DNA of 64,000 nucleotides from Chitinophaga pinensis DSM 2588 (GCF_000024005.1 NC_013132.1:1116001-1180000); one strand, 5' to 3'; numbered from the stretch's first letter, positions 26,825 to 37,320 are shown. Translations and numbers: made by a program. Notes: generated by a model not told the origin, from the sequence alone.

Positions 26825-29182
26825 ATGCTTAACAACTATCTGAGAGTGGGCTGGCGCAATCTCTGGCGCTATAAAATGTACAGCAGTATCAATATTGGCG
26901 GTCTTGCGCTCGGATTGGCATTGGGCATTCTGTTACTTGTATGGGTACAGGATGAGTTAAGCTATGATAGGTTTCATGAAAAAGGTTCTAATATTTATAA
27001 GGCTTCGGTTACGTTCACTTCAGGCGCCGATGTGCAGAGTTGGAACCAAATGCCTGCGCCGCTTGCCCTGCATGCTGTAAAAAGGATCGCAGGTGTGCAG
27101 CAGGCTGTGCGTATGGCGCCGAACTGGGGGACGATCTCTAAATTCACTTATAACAATAAGGATATCCATGATGTCAAGCTGGCTTTTGTGGAACCTTCCT
27201 TCTTTACCCTATTTACATTCCCTATATGGAAAGGAAGTACGAATAAGCCTTTTACCGACAATTCATCGCTGGTCATAACGCGTAGTGCGGCTAAACGTTA
27301 TTTCGGCACTGAAGACGCTGTTGGGAAGGTGATAACCGGTGATAAAGATCAATATGTTGTAAGTGCGGTATTGGAAGATTTCCCGATACAATCCACTATC
27401 CAATATGATTTCCTCATGCCTTATGGTATCCTGCAGCAAAAGTTCACGAAGGGGGATTACTGGCAATCGATGGATGAGGATTGGGGAGATTTCGTTTTCG
27501 ATACTTACTTTTTGCTGGCCCCAGGGACATCTGTGGCGAAGGTTAGTAAAGAACTGGCAATGTTGCGTCCTGATGCGAAGCCGGATCCAAATGTACGTTA
27601 CAATCTTCAGCCATTGTATGACATGCACCTGTATAATCCGGACCTGTCAGAAGGAACAATTAAGATTGTCAGAATATTCCTGATCATTGCGGTAGTGATA
27701 CTATTGATCGCCTGTGTAAACTATGTAAATCTATCAACCGCCAGAGCTATGCAGCGTGCCGCTGAAGTGGGGGTACGTAAGCTCATCGGTGCCACCAGAA
27801 GACAACTGTTTATGCAATTTGTAGGAGAGTCGGTGCTGGTGTTTATGTTATCGCTTGTGCTGGCTATTGCACTCATTTTATTACTGATACCATTCTATAA
27901 TAATCTCACAGGCAAACAGCTTTCTTTTAGTCTGCAAAACTTCCAGATGGTACTGGCTATTGGAGCTGCTATGCTGCTGACACTGATTGTTGCAGGCATC
28001 TATCCGGCTGTATTGCTGTCATCATTTAACCCCTTAAAGACATTAAAAGGCGGACTGGCCTTATCAGGTGGGAACATCAGTTTCCGCAGGGTACTGGTAG
28101 TCGTACAGTTTCTGATAGCCACGGTGCTTATTGTAAGTACAATCGTTGTAGGTCAGCAATTGCGCTATATAAAAAATAAGGCGATCGGCTATGACAAAGA
28201 GAATGTATTTATGTTCAATGGAGGCGCTATGTCTGCGCATATGCAGACTGCCTTACAGGAGTTAAGTACAGCGCCCGGCGTTATTGCAGCTGCGAATGCC
28301 AATACAAGGATGACATCTATTGATAACAGTACCGGTGACACAGAATGGGATGGTAAAAGTAATCAGGAGTCGATGATTGCGCATACCATCAGCGGGGACA
28401 AAAACTTTATGGAGATGATGAAGCTCCAGTTTACGGCCGGACAAAACTTTACCAATTCAAAAGCTGATTCCAGTCACTATATCATCAACGAAACCGCTGC
28501 AAAGATGATGGGTATGAAAGACCCTGTTGGCAAACGTTTCAAGCTCTGGCGATTTGACGGTACCATTGTCGGTGTAGTAAAAGATTTTCACTATGCATCT
28601 ATGCATGAAAAGATAGGTCCTGTCGTATTCTATTACAGGGAGGATAACAATATTGTGTATGTGAAAACAAAACCTGGTCAGGCGCAACAGGCTATCACTT
28701 CAGCACAACAGTTATATAAAAGATATAATGCCGGCGCCCCTTTTAACTATGCGTTTATTGATCAGAGCCTGGATAACATGTATAAGCTGGACAGACGCAC
28801 AGGAAAACTGTTTAATTACTTTGCCGGTATTGCGATCTTCATCAGCTGCCTGGGATTGTTTGGGCTCGCCACTTTTGCTACAGGACAACGTGTAAAAGAA
28901 ATTGGTGTGAGAAAGGTATTGGGCGCTTCTGTTACCAATATCGTTGCACTGCTGACCAGCGACTTCCTGAAAATAATATTGATCTCTATCGTGTTGGCTA
29001 TCCCTGCCGCCTGGTATATTATGAACAGGTGGCTGGATGACTATGCTTACCGCATCAGCATCAGCTGGTGGGTATTTGCCATCGCGGGTTTACTTGCTGT
29101 AGCTGTAGCCCTGCTGACTGTAAGTTTCCAGGCCATCAAAGCCGCATTAAGAAATCCTGTACGCTCATTAAGAACTGAATAG
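26825..29182 (+). CDS. MacB/FtsX-type ABC transporter permease, paralogue 2
   Basis: 785 residues, the shortest of the five. The N-terminus MLNNYLRVGWRNLWRYKMY leads into helix 1. The two FtsX cores are marked by AAEVGVRKLIGATRRQLF and RVKEIGVRKVLGASVTN, each after a periplasmic MacB_PCD domain. Eight membrane helices in all. It ends RNPVRSLRTE, the same tail type as paralogues 3 to 5. It follows the first ATPase and precedes paralogue 3 by 22 bp, so translation is probably coupled within one message. Confidence 0.92.
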   Translation: MLNNYLRVGWRNLWRYKMYSSINIGGLALGLALGILLLVWVQDELSYDRFHEKGSNIYKASVTFTSGADVQSWNQMPAPLALHAVKRIAGVQQAVRMAPNWGTISKFTYNNKDIHDVKLAFVEPSFFTLFTFPIWKGSTNKPFTDNSSLVITRSAAKRYFGTEDAVGKVITGDKDQYVVSAVLEDFPIQSTIQYDFLMPYGILQQKFTKGDYWQSMDEDWGDFVFDTYFLLAPGTSVAKVSKELAMLRPDAKPDPNVRYNLQPLYDMHLYNPDLSEGTIKIVRIFLIIAVVILLIACVNYVNLSTARAMQRAAEVGVRKLIGATRRQLFMQFVGESVLVFMLSLVLAIALILLLIPFYNNLTGKQLSFSLQNFQMVLAIGAAMLLTLIVAGIYPAVLLSSFNPLKTLKGGLALSGGNISFRRVLVVVQFLIATVLIVSTIVVGQQLRYIKNKAIGYDKENVFMFNGGAMSAHMQTALQELSTAPGVIAAANANTRMTSIDNSTGDTEWDGKSNQESMIAHTISGDKNFMEMMKLQFTAGQNFTNSKADSSHYIINETAAKMMGMKDPVGKRFKLWRFDGTIVGVVKDFHYASMHEKIGPVVFYYREDNNIVYVKTKPGQAQQAITSAQQLYKRYNAGAPFNYAFIDQSLDNMYKLDRRTGKLFNYFAGIAIFISCLGLFGLATFATGQRVKEIGVRKVLGASVTNIVALLTSDFLKIILISIVLAIPAAWYIMNRWLDDYAYRISISWWVFAIAGLLAVAVALLTVSFQAIKAALRNPVRSLRTE

Positions 29183-29204
29183 TCCACTTTATAAAACGGG
29201 GGTT

Positions 29205-31598
29205 ATGTTAAAGAATTATCTCAAGATCGCCTGGAGGAATATCAGAAAGCAAAAGTTTTATTCCTTCATCAATATACTGGGCCTGACAATAGGTATGACC
29301 TGTTGCTTCCTGATCTTTATCTATGTACGGTTCGAACTGAGTTATGATAAGTTTCATGAAAAGAAGGATCAGCTTTATCACTTGTTAACAGATGTAAAAA
29401 CACCTACAGAGCTCATTGAGGCAGATATTACCTCTGGTCCTATGGGCCCAGCTTTAAAAGCCGACTTTCCTGAGGTCAGCGCAGCTGTTCGTGTTATTTT
29501 CTCAAATATGGTGGTAACTACGGATGATGCTAAATACCAGGAAGATAAGATTGCTGTTGTTGATTCAAACTTCCTTGACATATTTACATTTCCACTGATA
29601 AGCGGAACAAAGGAAACCGCTTTGGCAGAGCCTTTTTCTGTGGTGCTGACTGAGAGTAAAGCAAAAAAGTACTTCGGTACTGTAAATGCTGTGGGAAGGT
29701 CTGTTCAGATCAATGGCAGGAAGAATACCCTTAAAGTTACGGGCGTCATGAAGGATGTACCGGAGAATTCACAAATGCCATTTGATATGTTGTTTCCGGT
29801 GTCTACCTATAAGGCATTGGGCGTAGATCTTGAAAACTCCTGGGGGAACTTTGGCGCTATCACTTACTTACTTCTGGAAAACGGAGTAGATCCGGCAAAA
29901 TTTGAAAAGAAGCTTCCAGCCTTTATGGAGCGTCATATAGGCGAAAAGATGAAGAAGAACCAGATGTACTACACATTACATCTGGAACCCTTCAAAGATG
30001 TATATATCCATTCAAAAAGAAAGGGAACAACACTTGTATACGGCAGCATAACCAATGTATATATATTCTCTTTTGTAGCATTGTTTATTATGTTGATTGC
30101 TGTGATCAACTTTGTCAATCTTGCAACAGCAAGGGCGACAGAGAGAGCAAGAGAGGTAGGGGTACGTAAAGCAGTCGGCGCCTATGAAGTGCAACTTACC
30201 TTCCAGTTTCTCTGTGAAACACTGTTATTGAGCCTGGTCGCATTTTTCCTGTCAGCCATATTATGCCAGCTATTGCTGCCTGCATTTAACATGCTTGCCG
30301 GAAAGGAAATTGCCGTCAATATATTTAAAACAGGTATAGTAGGCTTGTTTCTGCTGATCGCGATACTGATTGGCTTGCTTGCAGGTATCTATCCAGCCCT
30401 TGTCTTGTCTTCCTATGAGCCGGTCGTCGTGTTGAAAGGCGCTTTTAGTAGCAGTAATAGAGGCTTGCTGCTCAGAAGGGGGTTGGTCGTATTTCAATTT
30501 GTGATCACTATTGTGTTGATTGCGGGTGTGATTATTATTTATAATCAATTGCTGTATATGCAGTCCCATGATCCAGGCTTTAAGAAAGATCAGCAACTGG
30601 TAGTAGAGTTTAATGGAGTAGATAACATTAAACAGCATTGGAAGGAAATAAAACAACAAGTGGCCGGCGTACCTGGTGTACTTGGTACCTCCTTTTCATC
30701 TTCTGTGCCCGGTAAATTTAATAATTCCGCTTACAGTGTGATGGAGTTGAAGAATGGGGATATGCAGGCAAGTAATATCAATCTCTATTTTGTCGATTAC
30801 GATTTTATCAGGCAGTATAATATTAAAGTAGTGGCCGGACGTGCCTTCTCTGAAGAGATGGGGACTGACAGTACGGAGGCAATGGTTGTGAATGAAGCTA
30901 CGGTAGCTTCCCTCGGATATAGTAAGCCTGAGGAAATCATTGGTAAAAAGTTTTCTCAGTGGGGACGGGAAGGAAAGGTAATAGGTGTTATTAAAAATTT
31001 TAATTACCGCTCATTACGTGAGGAAATCGCTCCGTTAACCATACGTATAGGTCCTGATGCATATACGCCAATGACTATTACTGCTACAGGCGCCAGCTTA
31101 AAGACCGTATTGGCAAATGTTGAAAATATTTACAATCGATATGCGCCTGATGGAAGGTTTGAATATTATTTCCTGGATGAGGCATTTGACAAACAGTATC
31201 GTGCTGAGTACCGTTTTGGTCGCCTGGTGCTGACATTTACAGTATTGGCTATTTTTCTTGCCACTTTAGGTTTGTTGGGCCTTATCTCCTATATCGTGAT
31301 CCAGCGTACCAAAGAGATTGGGATCCGTAAGGTATTGGGTGCTTCTGTGAGCAGCATTTTATTCCTGCTGTCCAGCGACTTCCTGAAGCTTGTGGTAATC
31401 GCTCTGCTGGTAGCCACGCCATTGGCCTGGTACCTGATGTACCAGTGGCTGAAAGATTTTGCATACCGTGTCGATATTCAATGGTGGGTATTTGTGTTGT
31501 CCGGCGGTATTGCAGTCATCCTTGCATTGATCACCGTTTATGTGCAGACTGTAAAGACAGCGCTGACAAGTCCGGTGAAATCATTGCGTACTGAATAA
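29205..31598 (+). CDS. MacB/FtsX-type ABC transporter permease, paralogue 3
   Basis: 797 residues with the same eight-helix, two-PCD plan: MLKNYLKIAWRNIRKQKFY at the start, AREVGVRKAVGAYEVQL in the first FtsX core, and TKEIGIRKVLGASVSSI in the second. The final residues are SPVKSLRTE. The coding sequence is intact, with no frameshift or loss of the conserved E-hGhRK-hhGA motif in either half. Substrate unknown. Confidence 0.92.
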   Translation: MLKNYLKIAWRNIRKQKFYSFINILGLTIGMTCCFLIFIYVRFELSYDKFHEKKDQLYHLLTDVKTPTELIEADITSGPMGPALKADFPEVSAAVRVIFSNMVVTTDDAKYQEDKIAVVDSNFLDIFTFPLISGTKETALAEPFSVVLTESKAKKYFGTVNAVGRSVQINGRKNTLKVTGVMKDVPENSQMPFDMLFPVSTYKALGVDLENSWGNFGAITYLLLENGVDPAKFEKKLPAFMERHIGEKMKKNQMYYTLHLEPFKDVYIHSKRKGTTLVYGSITNVYIFSFVALFIMLIAVINFVNLATARATERAREVGVRKAVGAYEVQLTFQFLCETLLLSLVAFFLSAILCQLLLPAFNMLAGKEIAVNIFKTGIVGLFLLIAILIGLLAGIYPALVLSSYEPVVVLKGAFSSSNRGLLLRRGLVVFQFVITIVLIAGVIIIYNQLLYMQSHDPGFKKDQQLVVEFNGVDNIKQHWKEIKQQVAGVPGVLGTSFSSSVPGKFNNSAYSVMELKNGDMQASNINLYFVDYDFIRQYNIKVVAGRAFSEEMGTDSTEAMVVNEATVASLGYSKPEEIIGKKFSQWGREGKVIGVIKNFNYRSLREEIAPLTIRIGPDAYTPMTITATGASLKTVLANVENIYNRYAPDGRFEYYFLDEAFDKQYRAEYRFGRLVLTFTVLAIFLATLGLLGLISYIVIQRTKEIGIRKVLGASVSSILFLLSSDFLKLVVIALLVATPLAWYLMYQWLKDFAYRVDIQWWVFVLSGGIAVILALITVYVQTVKTALTSPVKSLRTE

Positions 31599-31699
31599 GT
31601 TTCTTTAGTAGTTACGTTTAAATATGACAAGTGAAATGTACCATGGGCAGGTGTCTACCAGCCCATAAGTTTTCTTTCATGCAATTAAAAAAGGGTACT

Positions 31700-34042
31700 A
31701 TGGTAAAGAGTTATATAAAAATAGCCTGGAGGAATTTGTGGCGGAACCGCACATTTTCCGCGATCAATATAGCCGGTCTGACCGTTGGTATGGCCGTGAG
31801 TTTTACGTTATTACTGTATGTACTGTTTCAATTCAGCTATGACAGGTTTCATGAACATGGCAAAGATATTTATCATCTTAAACTAGGAGCAGAAGGCGGG
31901 TCTAATACCCCTGTGCCGCTGGGACCATTTGTGGAGAAGAATATACCTGAAGTGAAGGCGGTTGTGCGGACTACCTATCTCACGCCGCATTTATTGAAGG
32001 TCGGAGATAAGTCTGTCAAGCAGCAGGGTATTTTTACTGATCCCGGTTTCCTGAACGTATTTACTTTCCCGCTGTTGCGTGGACAGGGTACATTGAAAGA
32101 TGAAAATGTGATCGTGCTTACGGAAAGTACTGCCCGTAAATTGTTTGGCGACGCCGATCCGATCGGGCAGATCGTCAATTTTGATATCACACATCCGCTT
32201 GTTGTACAGGGTGTTGTAAAAGATCCTCCTAAGAACTCCACGGTACGTTTTGCGTATCTGTTAAGCTGGAAGCTGTGTTTACAGATCATGCCATGGGTAG
32301 GTGAAGAAGAATGGGGAAACTTCGGGCTCAATACCTATGTGCAGTTAAATCCGGCAGCTGACCCGCAGGTAGCAGGACGTAAAGTGAGGAATCTCCTGCA
32401 TGAGCAATCCGGGGGAATACCTGAGACGACCTATCTCATCATGCATCCGATGAGTAAATGGAAATTATATTCAGAGATAAAAGATGGTAAAATAATCGGT
32501 GGCGAGATCAGTTCTGTACGTCTGTTTGCACTGCTGGCATTGGGCATTTTGCTGATTGCCTGTGTGAATTTCATGAATCTCAGTACGGCGCAGAGTGAAA
32601 GAAGAGCCAAAGAAGTGGGTGTCAGGAAAGCGATTGGTGCTAATAAGCGTACCCTGATCGGACAGTTTATGTACGAGTCCATGATGTTGGTGTTTATCTC
32701 TTTAGTGCTGGCGTTGGTATTAATGTGGATCATACTGCCCCGCTTTAATGCATTAACAGATAGTTCGCTGCAATTATCACTGGCGCCGGCTTATTTCTGG
32801 TTGGCGATACTGGTACTGGCTGTTTTAACCGGTTTTGTGGCGGGTAGCTACCCGGCTTTTGTACTGTCTTCTTTCAAACCTATTAAGGTGTTAAAGGGCG
32901 GACTGGTAGAAATAAAAGGCAGTTTCAAGTCAAGACAGACGCTGGTGGTATTTCAGTTTACGCTGGCTATTGTGTTGATACTGGTGACGATCGTTATTTA
33001 CAGGCAGATAGATTTTATCCGCAGCCGTCCCCTGGGATATGATACGAAGGGATTGGTAGATGTGGAGCTGGAGGGGAAGGTATATGATAATTATGATGCT
33101 TTCAGACAGGAGGCAATTGCATCAGGCGCTGCAGTTAATGGCAGTATCATGATGAGTTCTATTGCACAGACAGGCGGTAGTGTATGGGGATTGAGATGGC
33201 CGGGACAATTGCCTGGTGAAGAGAATACAAACTTTGGTATTATCACCGCTACAGAGAACTTCATTTCCACTTTCGGCATACAGTTAAAAGAAGGACGTGA
33301 TTTTCAGTCAGCGGCAGATTCCCTGTCGATTATACTGAATGAAGCTGCTGTAAAGACGATGCATCTGAAAGATCCTGTACTTGGGCAGCAGATCGTGTTA
33401 AACGGTGAGCAGAGAACGATCACCGGAATTGTAAAGGATTTTGTGTGGATGAAATCTTACATGCCGGCTACACCTGCGGTGATACCTTATAATCCTTCCT
33501 GGAGAGGTATGCTGACAATTAAGCTGAATCCGGCTTTGTCAGTTGGCGAAGGGCTGGCTCGTCTGGAGAAAGTATATCACAGGCTCAACCCTGATTATCC
33601 GTTTGCATATTCTTTTGTGGATGCGACTTATGAAGAGAAGTATGCGTATGAGAAATTGCTGGGTATTATGATCAATGTTTTTGCCACACTGGCGATTGTG
33701 ATCAGTTGCATGGGCTTGCTGGGATTGTCTGTTTTTGCGGCAGCCCGCAGGAGGAAGGAGATCGGTATCCGTAAAGTAATGGGGGCGGGCGTTGCGCAGG
33801 TAACGGTGCTGTTATCCAGGGATTTCCTGAAGCCTGTGTTGATAGCGATTGTGATTGCTTCACCGGTGGCCTCTTATATTATGATAAGGTGGTTGCAGCA
33901 GTATACCTATCGTATTTCGCTGGAGTGGTGGATGTATGTGCTGGCGGGTTTTACGGCGGTTGCGATCGCATTGATGACGGTTAGTATACAGTCAGTCCGG
34001 GCAGCATTGATGAACCCTGTAAAGGCGTTACGTTCGGAATAG
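31700..34042 (+). CDS. MacB/FtsX-type ABC transporter permease, paralogue 4
   Basis: 780 residues from ATG 31700, which gives MVKSYIKIAWRNLWRNRTF like the other paralogues. An upstream in-frame ATG at 31631 would add 23 residues with no counterpart in the paralogues, so I prefer the shorter form. Core motifs are AKEVGVRKAIGANKRTLI and RKEIGIRKVMGAGVAQV. It ends MNPVKALRSE. The gap to paralogue 3 is about 100 bp with this start, the largest inside the permease run. Confidence 0.9.
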   Translation: MVKSYIKIAWRNLWRNRTFSAINIAGLTVGMAVSFTLLLYVLFQFSYDRFHEHGKDIYHLKLGAEGGSNTPVPLGPFVEKNIPEVKAVVRTTYLTPHLLKVGDKSVKQQGIFTDPGFLNVFTFPLLRGQGTLKDENVIVLTESTARKLFGDADPIGQIVNFDITHPLVVQGVVKDPPKNSTVRFAYLLSWKLCLQIMPWVGEEEWGNFGLNTYVQLNPAADPQVAGRKVRNLLHEQSGGIPETTYLIMHPMSKWKLYSEIKDGKIIGGEISSVRLFALLALGILLIACVNFMNLSTAQSERRAKEVGVRKAIGANKRTLIGQFMYESMMLVFISLVLALVLMWIILPRFNALTDSSLQLSLAPAYFWLAILVLAVLTGFVAGSYPAFVLSSFKPIKVLKGGLVEIKGSFKSRQTLVVFQFTLAIVLILVTIVIYRQIDFIRSRPLGYDTKGLVDVELEGKVYDNYDAFRQEAIASGAAVNGSIMMSSIAQTGGSVWGLRWPGQLPGEENTNFGIITATENFISTFGIQLKEGRDFQSAADSLSIILNEAAVKTMHLKDPVLGQQIVLNGEQRTITGIVKDFVWMKSYMPATPAVIPYNPSWRGMLTIKLNPALSVGEGLARLEKVYHRLNPDYPFAYSFVDATYEEKYAYEKLLGIMINVFATLAIVISCMGLLGLSVFAAARRRKEIGIRKVMGAGVAQVTVLLSRDFLKPVLIAIVIASPVASYIMIRWLQQYTYRISLEWWMYVLAGFTAVAIALMTVSIQSVRAALMNPVKALRSE

Positions 34043-34073
34043 TATAAGGCAACAGTGTTAAATCTAAAAACAG

Positions 34074-36485
34074 ATGCTTAGAAACTACATCAGGATAGCG
34101 TGGCGGAACCTTAAACGAAATAAGGTATTTGCTTTTATCAATATCGGCGGCATGACGGTAGCTATTTGCGTTGCGTTATTACTGTGTATTGCGGCTTACC
34201 ATGAATGGTCGTTTGATCAGTTTCATGTCAACAGGTCATCATTGTATGAAGTGTACATGGAAGAGTCTTTGCCCAACGGTAAAACGGTTGTAGGTGCTAA
34301 TCATCCGGCGCCATTAATGGCGGCATTACAACAGGAATGCCCCTCTATTAAACAGGCGACCCGTTATCAGTCCAGTAAAAGAAGTGTATCGTACAATGGC
34401 AAAACCCTGTCCAGGGTGATTGGTTTTGCGGATACCACGTTTTTCCGGATGTTCAGTTTTCCGATACGCAGCGGCAATATCAATGCCTTGCAGAACAGGG
34501 ATCAGGTGTTGATCTCTGAAGAAACGGCGAAGAACATCTTTGGTAATGAGGATCCGTTGAATAAGATCATTGAAGTAAAGCTCGGACAGTTACAGAAGAG
34601 CTTTACAGTAGGCGGGGTGATCGCTAATGTACCGGAGAATTCCAGTATTGATTTTGATCTACTTGTTAACTTTTCGGCTTTGCTGGAATGGTATGGTAAT
34701 GAAAGTTCCTGGTCTTATAGTTCTTATTTCACCTTTTTACAGGTAAAGGAAAATACGTCTGCCTCGCTGGTATTGAAGCAGATGCAGGGACTGGTCAATA
34801 AGTACATGTCGGAGAAATTGCAGGGTATGAAGCGGGATGGTGTGCAGCCAGGTAAGGATGGGGAGCTCCTGCGGTATGGGTTGATTCCGGTAGGAGATAT
34901 TCATTTTGACCGGCGAAGTGAATTTGCGGGTATAGGCAATTTTTACCCCTGGTTACTCGTCATCATTTCAGTGATGGTATTAACGATTGCTGCGGGGAAT
35001 TTCATCAATCTTTCTATGGGCCGTTCATTTACGCGGGCAGGGGAAATTGGTATGCGGAAAGCGTTGGGGGCGAAGAGGGGACAGTTGATAGCACAGTTCT
35101 GGAGTGAGTCGCTTATCCTGTGTGGTATCTCTTTATTTATCGGTATTGTGCTGGCGTCTTTTGTACTGCCACAGTTTAATGAGTTGTTCCGGTATCATTT
35201 TGAGATGTCTTCTATATTTGGAGACATCCGTATACTGTGTGGTATTGTTGGTGGCTTTCTGTTGATTACTGTACTGGCGGGCGGTTATCCAGCCTGGATG
35301 ATCTCCCGGTTTAAGATGCTGGAAGTGCTGAAGGGTAAACTGAACCTGGGCAGAAAGAGTGTTTTCAGGAATGCGTTGATTATTACGCAGTTTTCAATAG
35401 CGGTACTGCTGATCAGCTGTACGATCATTCTCTGGCAGCAATTAACCTATCTGCGGTCCAAACCGCTGGGTTACAATGAGCATGAAGTGATCAGTATTCC
35501 TGTCAATTCGAGTTTATTGCAGAAGGGCTATGCGCTGTCAAGGTTGAGGACTATGCTGACTGGTGACCCGCATATTTTGTCTGTCACCGGATCGAATACT
35601 AATATGGGAGACGGGCTGGATGGCGGCAGGAATAGTGCCACCTATGGCTTTGATTATAAAGGCCGGGGTGTGAAATGTAACTGGTCGATGGTAGAATATG
35701 ATTATCTTCAGACATTGGGTTTGCAACTGGTGACAGGGCGCGATTTCTCCCGTGCATTCGCAACAGATTCCAGTGCTGTGATCATCAATGAGCTGATGGC
35801 GAAGGAGCTGGGCGAGAAGGATCCTATAGGGGTTGAAATGGAGGTAACGGGGAAATTTCACGTGGTGGGTGTTATAAAGAATTTTAACTTTCATTCCCTG
35901 AAAGAGGAGACTGGCCCGATGACTATCCAGCTGATTCCCGGGATGAAACCAATGTATATTTTTGTGCGTGTGTTACCGGCAGACCTGCCCCTGGCGATGG
36001 AGAAAGTGAAGCAAGCCTGGCATACCATTGACCCTGACGGCGAATTTGAAGGCTCTTTCCTGGATGAAAATATTGACAGAATGTACAGATCGGAAGCCCG
36101 GTTGGCAAAGATCAGTATAAGTGGCGCTGTGGTAGCCATTGTAATATCCTGCCTTGGTCTTTTTGCTATAGCGGTACTCGTCATTGCGCAGCGTAACAAG
36201 GAAATAGGTGTACGCAAAGTATTGGGTGCTTCCGTAACAGGTATTGTGACCCTGATAGCAAAAGATTTCCTGCGGCTGGTATTGTTCGCTATCCTGATCG
36301 CTACACCTGTAGCCTGGTACCTGATGCGGGCATGGTTACAGGATTTTGCCTATCACATTGATGTGAAATGGTGGGTATTCCTGCTGGCTGGAATTGCTGC
36401 CGTTGTGATCGCATTCTTCACGATAAGTTTTCAGTCAGTAAAAGCAGCTTTAATGAACCCGGTTAAATCACTAAAAACAGAATAA
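34074..36485 (+). CDS. MacB/FtsX-type ABC transporter permease, paralogue 5
   Basis: 803 residues, MLRNYIRIAWRNLKRNKVF at the start, with AGEIGMRKALGAKRGQLI and NKEIGVRKVLGASVTGI in the two FtsX cores and MNPVKSLKTE at the end. It lies three bases before the second ATPase gene, so these two are the most tightly coupled permease-ATPase pair in the operon. It is otherwise like paralogues 2 to 4. Confidence 0.92.
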   Translation: MLRNYIRIAWRNLKRNKVFAFINIGGMTVAICVALLLCIAAYHEWSFDQFHVNRSSLYEVYMEESLPNGKTVVGANHPAPLMAALQQECPSIKQATRYQSSKRSVSYNGKTLSRVIGFADTTFFRMFSFPIRSGNINALQNRDQVLISEETAKNIFGNEDPLNKIIEVKLGQLQKSFTVGGVIANVPENSSIDFDLLVNFSALLEWYGNESSWSYSSYFTFLQVKENTSASLVLKQMQGLVNKYMSEKLQGMKRDGVQPGKDGELLRYGLIPVGDIHFDRRSEFAGIGNFYPWLLVIISVMVLTIAAGNFINLSMGRSFTRAGEIGMRKALGAKRGQLIAQFWSESLILCGISLFIGIVLASFVLPQFNELFRYHFEMSSIFGDIRILCGIVGGFLLITVLAGGYPAWMISRFKMLEVLKGKLNLGRKSVFRNALIITQFSIAVLLISCTIILWQQLTYLRSKPLGYNEHEVISIPVNSSLLQKGYALSRLRTMLTGDPHILSVTGSNTNMGDGLDGGRNSATYGFDYKGRGVKCNWSMVEYDYLQTLGLQLVTGRDFSRAFATDSSAVIINELMAKELGEKDPIGVEMEVTGKFHVVGVIKNFNFHSLKEETGPMTIQLIPGMKPMYIFVRVLPADLPLAMEKVKQAWHTIDPDGEFEGSFLDENIDRMYRSEARLAKISISGAVVAIVISCLGLFAIAVLVIAQRNKEIGVRKVLGASVTGIVTLIAKDFLRLVLFAILIATPVAWYLMRAWLQDFAYHIDVKWWVFLLAGIAAVVIAFFTISFQSVKAALMNPVKSLKTE

Positions 36486-36488
36486 CCA

Positions 36489-37151
36489 ATGATACAATTA
36501 AGACATATCTCCAAGTATTATCCCGTTGGATTTGGTAAGAATGAAATATTAAAAGATATTGATCTCAGAATTTTCGAAGGAGAGTTTGTATCTATAATGG
36601 GCCCTTCCGGTTCAGGTAAATCCACCTTGTTACATATAATGGGCTTGCTGGAAGAACCTAATCAGGGCGAATACCTGTTTGACGGAGAACCGGTGCATAA
36701 GATGAATGAGAAGAAACGTACCCAACTGCACCGGGGCGCCATAGGATTTGTTTTCCAGGCTTATCACCTGATTGATGAGCTGACGGTATATGAAAACATT
36801 GAGACACCATTGCTATATAAGAATGTTCCCGCTGCTGAACGTAAGAGCCGTGTGGCTGATATCCTGGATCGTTTCAATATAGTAGCTAAAAAAGACCTTT
36901 TTCCTAGTCAGTTGTCCGGCGGACAACAACAGCTGGTTGGTATAGCCCGTGCGCTGGTAGGCGAGCCTAAAGTGATCCTGGCTGATGAACCAACCGGTAA
37001 CCTGCATTCTGATCAGGCGAAGGAGATCATGGAGCTGTTCAAGCAACTGAATGAAAAAGATAAGATTACGATAGTACAGGTAACGCATTCCGAAGTTAAT
37101 GCAGGTTATGGTCACAGGATCATACAGATCCGTGACGGGAAAATCGCATAA
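36489..37151 (+). CDS. ABC transporter ATP-binding protein, LolD/MacB type (second, variant motifs)
   Basis: 220 residues with Walker [10 protein letters not shown], a Q-loop in [17 protein letters not shown], signature LSGGQQQ, Walker [14 protein letters not shown] and H-loop VTHSEVNA. It differs from the first ATPase in two places. After LSGGQQQ it reads LVGIARA instead of RVAIARA, and the D-loop Asp is His (NLHSDQ instead of NLDSTN). The Walker A Lys, Walker B Glu and H-loop His are kept, so ATP hydrolysis is possible but coupling may differ. It begins three bases after permease 5. Confidence 0.92.
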   Translation: MIQLRHISKYYPVGFGKNEILKDIDLRIFEGEFVSIMGPSGSGKSTLLHIMGLLEEPNQGEYLFDGEPVHKMNEKKRTQLHRGAIGFVFQAYHLIDELTVYENIETPLLYKNVPAAERKSRVADILDRFNIVAKKDLFPSQLSGGQQQLVGIARALVGEPKVILADEPTGNLHSDQAKEIMELFKQLNEKDKITIVQVTHSEVNAGYGHRIIQIRDGKIA

Positions 37152-37164
37152 ATCAATATAGGCC

Positions 37165-37240
37165 ATTCCCGACGTCAGGTAATCTTATCAAGTTGTTGCG
37201 CCCCGGCGTAGGTTCTGATAAGATGTCCATCGTCGGGAAT
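37165..37240. repeat. nested perfect inverted repeats between the ATPase and TolC genes
   Basis: ATTCCCGACG (37165-37174) pairs with CGTCGGGAAT (37231-37240), and inside it ATCTTATCA (37182-37190) pairs with TGATAAGAT (37216-37224). The structure would be a 19-bp interrupted stem with a 25-base head. No T tract follows, so it is not a standard terminator. It could be an mRNA processing or attenuation element or a REP-like palindrome. Confidence 0.6.
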
Positions 37241-37320
37241 TGTTTATCTGCAAGTATTTTACGCCCTTCATAAAGAATTTATTTATGTTATCATCACAAT
37301 TATTATATTTTTGGAATGTC

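Noticed and set aside
23646..36485. Permease paralogues as an artefact of assembly duplication
   Set aside because: The five sequences differ throughout, especially in the periplasmic domains, and no long identical stretch was noticed.
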